A stretch of 64,000 bases of DNA. It comes from Progne subis subis (lineage: Eukaryota; Chordata; Aves; Passeriformes; Hirundinidae). Every line of letters begins with the position of its first letter. Within the stretch, counting starts at the first letter, position 1. The notes under the pieces are model-generated. The model had not been told where the DNA came from. It did not search any database and worked only from the letters and a program-made list of their open reading frames with translations. The translations under genes and the position numbers were made by a program. Shown in pieces: positions 27,801-35,900 of this stretch. The stretch lies in NCBI GenBank assembly GCA_022316685.1, contig JAKJHU010000099.1, forward strand, positions 2,659,668-2,723,667, written 5' to 3'.

Positions 27801-30800
27801 CAAGACAGTATTTACAGTGGTGATTGGAAAAAATAAACAGTTCAGTCGTAAGAACTGGGCCAGCACCCAATGCCACAAAGGATCTTGTCAACCTCTATGT
27901 ACTTGGCAGCCTACAAAACCCATGGCGCCCAATCCCAACCTCTAGACTCTCACCAGCCTTCACAAAGACCTTCTGAAAAACACCTCACAAAACCTTGGGG
28001 AAGCTTTGGATTCTGCTATAAAATCCCAGGTGAGATTTTTGGTTTATATGTAAAATTATGCTATAAGCTCCCTTCACAGCAACCTCCAGGTAAGAAGCAA
28101 TGTGGAATGAAAATGGGGTTTTTTGAGTTCAGAAGTCTCTGAGGTACAGCTGCCTGCCTTCCAAACAACAGCCCCACCAAAAACCAACCACTCTTCTCAG
28201 GAGAGGAGTTTGTTGGAGACACAAGGACAGCTAAGTGTCAACAGGTCAATCAAAGTATTACAGCAAAATTAGGTGATGTTTGTAATTAACAGGCTTATAC
28301 TGTTTCTGCTATGTCACCACTGGGAATTAAATAGAGGGTACCATAGAAGCCAGTCCAAAAATCAGGTAGGTTTCAGCCATGAGGAACCTGGCTGCCATTT
28401 CAACTGGCACTTCAGATGCAGGAGACTCTATCCATCTCCGTTACAAATCCTCTGAGCTCATCCTAGCATTACTTTCCCACATTAAGCAAAAGAGTTAACA
28501 TAAAAAGCCTGCCTAGCTTCAGACATTATCCAGATAAAGAGGACAAAAGAAAAAAATCCCTTGTATTACCTCTCTCAGCTCTCCCCAAACCTTTTCTGAC
28601 ATATTTTTTCTTTCAGACCTGGCATTTATCTGCAGCTATTGCAGAGCCCTAATTAAATCTTCTCATGAACCTCTGCTACTTCCTGGCAGGGAACACACAT
28701 TCTTGGTGTGCTGATGGACCTACAGGATTTTCTGCACTCCTCCCTTATGGTGAGTGTTAGGCCTTGCTTGAAAACATCACAACTGTGTACAACACAATAT
28801 GTTTAAACAGAAATACAAAATTATTCCATTTCTTTCAGAAAATGAAGAGAAGCATAAGCGAAAATTATATTCCACAAGCTCATTGGAAAAACAAAGTGTG
28901 GAAGCAGTGGGCAAATAGCAGTGTCTGAGAACAAGGCATGCTTTTGTTTTACTACTGTCTCAGAGAGGGACAACTGGCAGCGACAGGAGAAGCAGAAAAA
29001 TTTGTCTTCCAAAATAAAATCTGCCGTTATCTCTTTACCCCTGGGAGTAAAAAAAAAACCCAAACCACCATTCTGAGAGTGCAGCTGAATTTTGCATTAA
29101 GGGAAGCTGCACACCTAACCTTATCTGATGGAAGCAGCTCAGCGTTCAAAGCGTCAAAGCTGGCAGCGACCGCTTGTTCAGCACGCGAAGGGATGCGAGA
29201 ACTGGAGTCAATGGAAGCAGAAGGCTAAAAAAGCAGATTTTACCACTCCTCCCTCCCTGCCCCCCAACAATTCTTCAGCTCCCTCAAACCACTGACTGAT
29301 GCTAAAAGAAGCTGCCAATGACGAGAGGAGAAATTGCTGCTTTCCCTTCCCGGGCTGATGACAGAGGCCTGGCCCAGCAGCAGCTGTCCTGGCAGGGCTG
29401 CTCTGATGGCCAAACACAACAATGCCAACCCACTCTACAATCACCTTTCACTTGAGCTGCTCTCATTGTTCTCCTCCAATTTCTCAGCACTTCTCTCCCT
29501 CAGCAGAAGAAATAAACACCCCAGATGGCTGAGGATAAACAGCAAGTTATACATATGCTCCATATAGCCTGACAAAGAGAGCTCAGCCAGGCTCAAAGCA
29601 CAGCGTGAGACTCACCCCTGCAAGGGCCTTTCACCTCGATCAGAGGCTGTCCCTGCACATGGGGATGAGGAAAGGACTAGAAAAGAGTTTTGAGGCCATG
29701 AGCTGATACTCTGCAAAATTTTCTCCACTATGATTTTCAATGACTTCCATCATGCCATAAATCAACATTGAATAGCTATATGCTAGACTATGCACAGCTG
29801 TATGTTATAGAATCACAGAATGGTTTGGGTTGGAAGGGACATTACAGATCATCTCATTCCACCCCTTCCATGGGCAGCGACATCTACTATCCCAGGTTGC
29901 TCCAAGCCCCATCCAGCCTGGCCTGGAATACTCCCAGGCACTGGGCAGCCACAGCTTCTCTGGGAAACCTGTGCCAGGGCCTCCCCACCCTTACAGGGAA
30001 GCATTTCTTCCCAATATTCCATCTAACCCTACTCTCTTTTCAGTTTGAAGCCATTCTTCCTTGTTCCATTACTCCAGACCCTTGTAAATAGTCTCTCTTC
30101 ATCCTTCCTGCAGGTCCCTTCAGGTATGGGAAGGCCATAATTAGGCCACCCCAAGGCCTTCACTTTTCCAGGCTGAAGAATCCCAATTCTCCCAGCCTTC
30201 CATTGCAGGAGACATGCTCGACTGAGCATCACCTTGGCTTTGGGACTGCCCGCCCTCCTGCACTGCGGGAACCTGAGCCAGCCTGCTCCTTCCCACCGCA
30301 ATGTCAGAGAGCTTAAATTTCTTCAGGGCCCAACAGAGGGAAGCAGGAGGCATGAGAGCCCACCTCAGAGAGCTGAGGTGAAAACTCAGAATTACCAAAC
30401 TCTGCACCAGCGATGCTCAGGCTTTCTCCTTTCTCTTCTTTGTCCCAGCCATGGCAACCCAGACCAAAACATGAGTAGTCATGAAAGAACACATCTGTGG
30501 GAGGGAGGGAGTAGCCACAGCAGCCCAGGGAAGCCTTGACTGGCCACGCAGTGAAAGCTTGCTCAGAATAACCTGCTAATGGCACCAAAGCGTTACCAAA
30601 ACCACAGTTCAGCCTCCAGGCTGAAAACCGAGCACATATTTGTGTCTCTAAACCACATCACCCCACTGCTCACTCAGGGGTACAGGGAGGTTCCAGTACT
30701 TTGGGAGAAAGTGGATCAGTGACAGGGTGGTCAACTTCAGGAAAAGGGGGATGCAACAGCAATCAACTTCAGGAAAAGGGGGATGCAAAAGTCGTTGGGG

Positions 30801-31376
30801 GATGCAAGAACTTTCCTGCATCCATCTCAACGTGGAGTCACTCTCTTCTCATGGACATCAGCCTGTCCAAAGTTCCCCCTGTTCCCCAGACCTTGTCCAC
30901 CCTCTGATCTCTCCACGATCCCCACTAACCCCAGAGTCCCGCACTGAGGCCTCCAGCACTCCTCAAAAGCAAAAACTTTTCAGCACCTCCAAGCCCCCAC
31001 CACCCCTGGAATCCCTGCTCCCCAGAGACCCTCCCACACCTCCAGAGGCCCCCAGAGCTGCCTCACCACCTCCAGATCCCCCATCAAACACGCAATGATC
31101 TCCCAAGCACCTCCACTAAGCCCCAGAGCACCTTACCGAGCCCAAATTTCCCCTATGGGCTCTCAGAGACTCTCCACCCACCTCTCCCACAGCCCCTCAC
31201 AGACCCCCCACAGCCCCCACAGCCCCACACCGACCCCCAGATCCCCCCGCTGCCTCCCGCCCCGCCCGCTGGCCGAAGCCCCCTCTGTCTCCCCGGGTTC
31301 CCCGGGGCCCCTCCGCCGCCGTACCGAGGCTCTGCCCCACCGGGGTGCTGAACGGGTTTCCCAGCAGAAACTCCAT
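688..31376 (-). CDS. TOM1L2: TOM1L2, VHS-GAT endosomal adaptor (coding exons 1-8, 3' end outside window)
   Basis: TOM1-like protein 2 is a cytosolic/endosomal adaptor. In the family, the N-terminal VHS domain and the following GAT domain bind ubiquitin and Tollip, and a C-terminal tail (not in this window) binds clathrin. Eight exons join in frame: 31325-31376, 12378-12462, 11390-11468, 9652-9801, 5339-5473, 4246-4404, 3454-3570 and 688-821 (911 nt, about 304 residues). All introns have GT-AG ends. The VHS domain covers roughly residues 20-150 (exons 2-5), a Ser/Pro-rich linker is in exon 6, and the GAT helices are in exons 7-8. The start [15 protein letters not shown] and the segment [15 protein letters not shown] are diagnostic. 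TOM1L2 is preferred over its paralogue TOM1 because the divergent neighbour is DRC3, as at human 17p11.2. The exons encoding the clathrin-binding tail lie left of position 1. Confidence 0.95.
3454..3570 (-). CDS. TOM1L2: TOM1L2 exon 7
   Basis: First GAT-domain helices, 39 codons from [18 protein letters not shown] to SSDLELLQ. Acceptor AATTTAG, donor GTAAGT, phase 0. Confidence 0.95.
4246..4404 (-). CDS. TOM1L2: TOM1L2 exon 6
   Basis: Linker of 53 codons between VHS and GAT, rich in Ser, Gln and Pro, ending [11 protein letters not shown]. Acceptor TGGCAG, donor GTATTG, phase 0. Confidence 0.95.
5339..5473 (-). CDS. TOM1L2: TOM1L2 exon 5
   Basis: End of the VHS domain, 45 codons from [14 protein letters not shown] to SPIHTPQR. 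Acceptor TTCCAG, donor GTAAGA, phase 0. Confidence 0.96.
5474..9651 (-). other. TOM1L2: TOM1L2 intron 4
   Basis: A 4.2 kb intron between the last two VHS exons. It is mostly unique sequence with two stretches that resemble ancient MIR/CORE-type SINE remnants (about 7330-7550 and 9230-9290). No exon or RNA gene was recognised. Confidence 0.7.
7330..7550 (+). repeat. possible ancient MIR/CORE-SINE-like remnant
   Basis: The order of words resembles the amniote tRNA-SINE core: 'CAATCCCTGCCCCAGACAGC TTACAATC', then 'TTTATGGATAAGGAG', then 'CCTGCCCATTGTCC', then 'CAGAGCTTCTAAGACT'. Divergence is high. The assignment is by eye only. Confidence 0.4.
9652..9801 (-). CDS. TOM1L2: TOM1L2 exon 4
   Basis: VHS core of 50 codons including [20 protein letters not shown] and IISPKNNPP. 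Acceptor GTGTAG, donor GTACAC, both boundaries phase 0. Confidence 0.96.
9802..11389 (-). other. TOM1L2: TOM1L2 intron 3
   Basis: Unique non-coding sequence. A 176-codon open frame on the plus strand (10231-10761) has no recognisable domain or splice context and is treated as chance. Confidence 0.7.
11390..11468 (-). CDS. TOM1L2: TOM1L2 exon 3
   Basis: Encodes [20 protein letters not shown] and then VMLALT of the VHS domain. Acceptor CCTTCAG, donor GTGAGT, ending in phase 0. Confidence 0.95.
11929..12320 (-). repeat. CR1 LINE 3'-end fragment
   Basis: Lies in TOM1L2 intron 2, ending about 60 bp from exon 2. It begins 'ATCACAGAATCATTTGGGTT', the reverse complement of a CR1 3' tail. It continues through the familiar 'CACTTCCCTGGGAAGCCTG' and 'CCATTTCCTCTTGTCCTG' words. 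The distal end is diverged. Confidence 0.85.
12378..12462 (-). CDS. TOM1L2: TOM1L2 exon 2
   Basis: Encodes the VHS start ([20 protein letters not shown] then IINETEEG). Acceptor TTTACAG, donor GTATGT, 85 nt, ending in phase 2. Confidence 0.93.
26682..26702 (+). repeat. poly(A) tract, 21 A
   Basis: Pure A homopolymer followed by a G-rich 'GGAGGGGGGG' stretch. No retroposed gene is visible upstream, so it is recorded only as simple sequence. Confidence 0.85.
29807..30270 (-). repeat. CR1 LINE 3'-end fragment
   Basis: Begins 'ATAGAATCACAGAATGGTTT' (reverse complement of the CR1 tail) and runs through the usual conserved words, including 'GGCTGAAGAATCCCAATTCT'. This is one of the better preserved copies in the window and lies in TOM1L2 intron 1. 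Confidence 0.92.
30731..30788 (+). repeat. 32-bp tandem duplication
   Basis: A 26-bp identical block (starting TCAACTTCAGGAAAAGGGGG) occurs at 30731-30756 and again at 30763-30788. A shorter GGGGGATGCAA echo follows near 30797. Confidence 0.9.
30870..31270 (+). repeat. C-rich degenerate minisatellite-like region
   Basis: Recurrent words such as CCCAGAG, CCTCCAG and CACCTCCA repeat irregularly. The minus (TOM1L2 sense) strand is therefore rich in G-runs just downstream of TOM1L2 exon 1. Units are too diverged to give a fixed period by eye. Confidence 0.5.
31325..31376 (-). CDS. TOM1L2: TOM1L2 coding exon 1
   Basis: Starts [17 protein letters not shown]. It ends in phase 1 at a GTACGG donor inside the CpG island. 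The ATG has the context caagATGG. Confidence 0.93.
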
Positions 31377-31830
31377 CTTGGGATGACAACAAACAGCGGC
31401 CCAGCGCCCACCCCGCCCGCACAGAGCCCTGACGGACAGCCACACGCACCAACCACAGCGCACTCTAACAGGAGGATCCCGCCTCCCTACGCTCGATTGG
31501 ACAGCTGCTGGACGCGCGGTAAAACCATTGGTAAAAGGATGTGTCCATCACTGTCAAGTGAGGGCCTCGCCCCCGCCGTGGTCCCGGCCCTTTCCCCGCC
31601 CTCCCCCTGATGGACAGCGGGGACACCGCCACTGCCGTTCCCCATTGGGCAGAGGCCGAAACGATCAGTAACATTATTGTGCAAAGGGAACGTCAATCAT
31701 CGTAGCCCTCTCCGCCCCTAGGGCACGGTCCCGGCGCTGATTGGCTGACACGGATTTCTCGGGCTCTGACTGGTAGTTGACCTCCCCACCCTCTCCACGC
31801 CCATTGGTGGCTGTGCCGGTCACGTGCCGC
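31377..31830. promoter_or_regulatory. divergent TOM1L2/DRC3 promoter with five inverted CCAAT boxes
   Basis: GC- and CpG-rich region between the TOM1L2 start codon and the inferred DRC3 first exon. ATTGG (CCAAT on the minus strand) occurs at 31496-31500, 31527-31531, 31644-31648, 31740-31744 and 31803-31807, all in the same orientation. This is a typical NF-Y-type arrangement. A CACGTG E-box is at 31821-31826. Transcription start sites cannot be placed from sequence alone. Confidence 0.75.
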
Positions 31831-31862
31831 CCTTAGCAGCGGACCCGGGCTTCCTTAGCGAC
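31831..31862 (+). promoter_or_regulatory. possible RFX/X-box-like half-sites for DRC3
   Basis: Two related words, CCTTAGCAGC (31831-31840) and CCTTAGCGAC (31853-31862), resemble one half of the RFX X-box found upstream of ciliary genes. No full two-half X-box is seen, so the call is weak. Confidence 0.25.
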
Positions 31863-31940
31863 GGGCGCTGAGGGGCGGGTGGGAACCGGGAACCGGGAAC
31901 CGGGAACCAGGAACCGACCCAGACCCTAGGGGACCTGCGG
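31863..31940 (+). other. DRC3: inferred DRC3 non-coding exon 1 (3' part)
   Basis: A strong donor, CTGCGG|GTGAGAGG, ends at 31940 within the CpG island. The first coding exon has a clean acceptor at 32780 only 17 nt before its ATG, so an upstream untranslated exon is required. The left boundary is unknown. Confidence 0.5.
31881..31915 (+). repeat. heptamer tandem repeat (GGGAACC)5
   Basis: Four perfect GGGAACC units and a fifth AGGAACC unit. They lie just upstream of a good splice donor at 31941, so they are probably in the DRC3 5' untranslated exon. Confidence 0.95.
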
Positions 31941-32059
31941 GTGAGAGGCCTGATGAGCCCGGATCTGGGCCTCGAGGGTCCTGAGAGCGGGAGGCGGCGG
32001 CCCCTTCCCACCCACCGGGCAGGGGTGGTTGTAACCGGCGTTGACCAAAGAGACGCTGG

Positions 32060-32207
32060 ACAAGTGCACGTCCCTGGAGCGTCCAAGGCCAGATTGGACT
32101 GCGCTTGGAGAAACCTGGGCTAGTGGAAGGTGTCCCTGCCCATGGCAGGAGTGGAACAGGATGGTCTTTAAGGTCCCTCCCGACCCAAACCATTCTGTGA
32201 TCGTACA
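32060..32207 (+). repeat. CR1 LINE 3'-end fragment
   Basis: Sense-orientation CR1 tail ('CATGGCAGGAGTGGAACAGG', ending 'CCCAAACCATTCTGTGATCG') in DRC3 intron 1, close to the promoter. Confidence 0.88.
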
Positions 32208-32525
32208 AGAAAGAGAGAGAGAAATGTCAGGGATGGATAAATCCAGAGCCTGCTGCTCCTCCGTCTGTACTGCACACAGCCACAGAGGGGTTTGGTTTGT
32301 TAATGAAATGCCATAATGAGAACAGAACTCTCTAAACTCTGGCATTTATCATTGCTGTCCTGTGCAAAAATAAATCAGAACTTACTCCATAATTATAAAC
32401 ATCTTACGCAAGCAAAAGTCTGAATATTCAAGTCCTTTACAGTGATTCATTAACTCTGCAGAGTTAGAAAAAGACAAACAGTGTCATTGCCTCCAGGGCA
32501 ACTTTAGGGATATTTAAATTTCCAT

Positions 32526-32722
32526 GAAAAATTTCTTCACTGAAAGGGTTTTCGAGTATTGGAACAGGCTGACAAGAGAAGTTGTGGATTCCCCATCCCT
32601 GGAAGTGTCCAAGGCCAGATTGGATGGGGATTGGAGTGGAAGGTGTCCCTGCCCATGGCAGAGAGCGGAATGAGATGATCTTTAGGGTTCCTTCTAACCC
32701 AAACCATTCTGGGATTCTATGA
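32526..32722 (+). repeat. CR1 LINE 3'-end fragment
   Basis: Sense-orientation CR1 tail beginning 'AAATTTCTTCACTGAAAGGG' and ending 'CATTCTGGGATTCTATGA'. It finishes about 58 bp before the acceptor of the DRC3 start-codon exon. Confidence 0.92.
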
Positions 32723-32780
32723 CTCCTGGAAAGAATTTCCAGGCAGTGATTTAATTTACTTTTCTTTTCTGTCCTTTAAG

Positions 32781-32954
32781 GCTGATTCCATCTCACAATG
32801 AGTCAGTTTTTCAGCAATGTTGAGCCAAACATTATTGATGATGAAATGGTTCAGAAAGCCGCTGAAGACAAGTGTCCAGAGGACCTTGGAGATCTTGCCA
32901 AGCAGAAAAATACTAACGTCGAGGTTGTGACAGAGCTACAACTTAGTTTTAAAA
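32781..32954 (+). CDS. DRC3: DRC3 exon 2 (start codon exon)
   Basis: Acceptor CCTTTAAG, 17 nt of leader, then ATG at 32798 (MSQFFSNVEPNIIDDEMVQK). Donor GTGAGT, phase 1. The start matches the family N-terminus. Confidence 0.92.
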
Positions 32955-35900
32955 GTGAGTATCAGAATATATACATATTTTGCCTCTTCCTTTACTAGAA
33001 GGTAATAGAATAAGTGGCAACTGGCAACAAAGCCATCATTATTAGTTTGAATTTATTATTGAAAATTAACATCTGGACTTGGACTTTTGCTCCTACCTGT
33101 ACAAAGGAGCTTCATCAGAGGGAGCCGGGTGGTTTGCTGAAGGGTAACTTCGGAACTGCTTCACTTCCCACTCTTTCTGTCACTGCTGTTCTCATTTAAC
33201 ATTTATATTGTGGTGACACCTACAGGCCACAGGCCTGTTGGGCCCCTCGGTGCGTGGCCAAATCCAAACCTGGGCAGGCCCTGCCATGGCTGCTGATTAT
33301 GTGAGAGCTCTTTGGGAGATTATGGTGATTACAGTCCAATCTGATGGCATTTTCTGGTCATCCATAGTATGGCTTGGCACTTACTGTCAAACCTGTCGTA
33401 AAGTTGCACTCAAAAAATGAAAAGAAAGAACATTTGGCTCAATATTTGAGTATTTGGGGGTGGGGGGTAATTTCACAGGCAAAATCTACTGTTGATTATT
33501 CTTTGTGTGCTCCAGTAAGATAATGTGTGTATGAGTTGATTTCCTTAGAAAAGACTCCCTTTAACCTGATCCTGCATAGGTTGGATTGCAAATACAAAAT
33601 CCAGACCTGTGTGAATATTTTGTGCGTGCAATTCCTTGGTTTACGGTGCCCTCACTAAATAAGGACAGCAGGACAGCAGATGAAATCTTCTGGGAAGCAA
33701 TTGCAGGGGAAAGAGAAATGAGAATGAGAATGTTCTGTATTTCCTGTCACCTTGGTCCTGATACTTTGCTGTGGTGACTAACGGCCTGCCCTTGTGATTC
33801 TGTTTTTGGAGGAAACTAAATGCAGGGATATTGATTAGTTCTAAACTGCAGCCTTCACAGAAAGAGAAGAGTCCAGCATCCTCTCTTGTGATGAGAATCC
33901 TGGGAGCAGGAGAGTCATTTACAAAAGCAGGAGCTGGGCACCGCTAGACTGCAAATGCAGAGAAAAGCAGAGTCTCATCTCAAACCTCCTGCCTGGAGCC
34001 GGAGAGGAAAATGAAGGTCAAGGCCTCCTAGTAGTGGATTCATAAAGCCACTGGAGTGCAGGGCCATAGTCAGCATCCCCTGCATGCCTCGTTGGCCTCA
34101 CTGATGAGCAGCGTGCGCTGGTGCAGGACACTGAGGTTAAGTGGGCTGTTTCATTGAAATCTCGTCCAGCCAGTGCACCTCTGAGCTCTCCAGGGCACTC
34201 ATCACATGCTGAAAATCCTTTTGGAGGCAAGACTGGACGTGTTTTCCTTGTGCAAGGCAGCGTGTCTGCTAAAACGAAACTGTCTCACATGAAAAGCAAT
34301 TTTCTTTCCTTATTTTTTTTTTTTTCCTGTGGCTTTAGGCATCCTGCAGATTGATAATCTGTGGCAATTAGAGAATTTGACTAAGCTGCAGCTGGACAAC
34401 AACTTCATTGAGAAGATAGAAGGTCTGGAGAGTCTGGTTCACCTTGTATGGCTTGGTGAGATACAGGCAGAGGAGGGTGGATGTCTTCACAGGTGCAAAG
34501 CAATCTGTGATAAACCAGGATGTCACCTCACTTCTCAAACACGACTGATAGGAGCTTACCCTGGGAAGGCTGTCAGCTGTCTGCGTGTCTCCTTATTTGA
34601 CTGTCAAATGTCAAAATGCCTGAGTATCAGAGCCGCAAAACAATCCTTCAAATGTTTAAAAACTAGGTTTAATGCATTTGGTGTGGCAGGAACGGGAAGC
34701 TGAGGTTTCAAGGTTGTTTCCAAGGCTTGTATTGTGTTTAGGGGTGACTTTCAGGAATATTTATAGAAACACCTCTGTGATTTAGGAGTCTGAATTCTGT
34801 TTTCAAAGCTGCTGCAGGCATTCCCGAGCCCACAACCCACCATCTTCACCCCTATATCCTTAAAGGCTTGATGTCATCATTGTCCCGAGGAGTGTCCATC
34901 CTTGTAGTGATTGCTTGCAGCTACACAGATGCACAGCTTAGACCATTCCCTGGAACTGCAGCCTCGTTGCTGGCTGGAATTCTAAATATATCCTCAGCAT
35001 GCAGGGCTTCAGCTGGTAAGCACGTTGTGAAATGTCTAATGGGTTCTTCCGCCCGGTTGTCTGCACTGTTCTGCTCCACGGATGACTGATGCACTTGTGA
35101 ATCACCAAGTGATCAGTGTAAGCAGAGTGTTTGGAAGCACGCTCACATATTTTGTTTGCCCAAAGGCTGCAGTGGTTCAGCCTCTGCTACACAAGTGTCT
35201 CAGCCACCCAAGAGACCTCATAAACTGTTTTTGGACTCTTGGCTTGCTCAATACTAGTCCAAGGGCAAATCCTGCCCTTAGTCATGGTGAGTGTAGGTGT
35301 TAGGAGAGATGTTCTGGCAGGGGAAGAGAACATTTCAATAAATGAAGCAGCTAAATTGAGACCTTGCATAACTCCACTGACATGGAACTGCCATATCTTG
35401 GTCCTGTGGGAGTGACCACAGCTGTGGCATTGCTGTGGCAGGACAGAGTCTGCAAGAAACAAGTCAGTGTCAGATTTATCACAGAAATTCCCCTCTGAGG
35501 GCATTTCCCCACCTCTTGTTTTGTGTTTCCCCATAAGGCAGAAGTCCCTTTCAGGCTGTGTATGTGGACTCTGCATGGTCTAAGTTCAGCTTTTCCTCTC
35601 GTTTAAAAGTTGCACAGGCAATTGCAAGGAGGGAGATGGGAATAAAGGATGATTTAATGCTCAGCCTTTCCTGTGGGACATGGACCACCCATGAGAAAAA
35701 TCTGCACATAACTGCTACTTCCAGAACTAAAGGGCAGAATCAGGGTGTTCTCCAAGAAATAATTTAATGTGTCTGATTTCTAAATTCTTCCCCAGACCTG
35801 TCCTTCAACAATATTGAAGTAATTGAGGGCTTGGATACTCTTGTCAGACTCCAGGACCTCAGTCTCTACAGTAACAGAATATCTAAAATTGAGCACATGG

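Larger units (their letters stand above)
12463..31324 (-). other. TOM1L2: TOM1L2 intron 1 (18.9 kb)
   Basis: The long first intron between the start codon exon and the VHS domain. It is mostly unique AT-rich sequence with homopolymer runs (T15 at 23583-23597, A16 at 23889-23904, A21 at 26682-26702). It also holds one CR1 fragment, a 32-bp duplication and a C-rich degenerate minisatellite near exon 1. No coding exon, tRNA or other RNA gene was recognised, though regulatory elements could be present. Confidence 0.7.

Noticed and set aside
688..31376. TOM1 rather than TOM1L2
   Set aside because: The paralogues are similar in VHS/GAT, but the neighbours DRC3-ATPAF2-GID4-DRG2 match the TOM1L2 locus, not the HMOX1/MCM5 neighbourhood of TOM1.
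31095..31610. 171-codon Pro/Ser-rich plus-strand frame
   Set aside because: It lies across the TOM1L2 first exon and CpG island. The composition reflects C-rich repeats and GC-rich promoter DNA.
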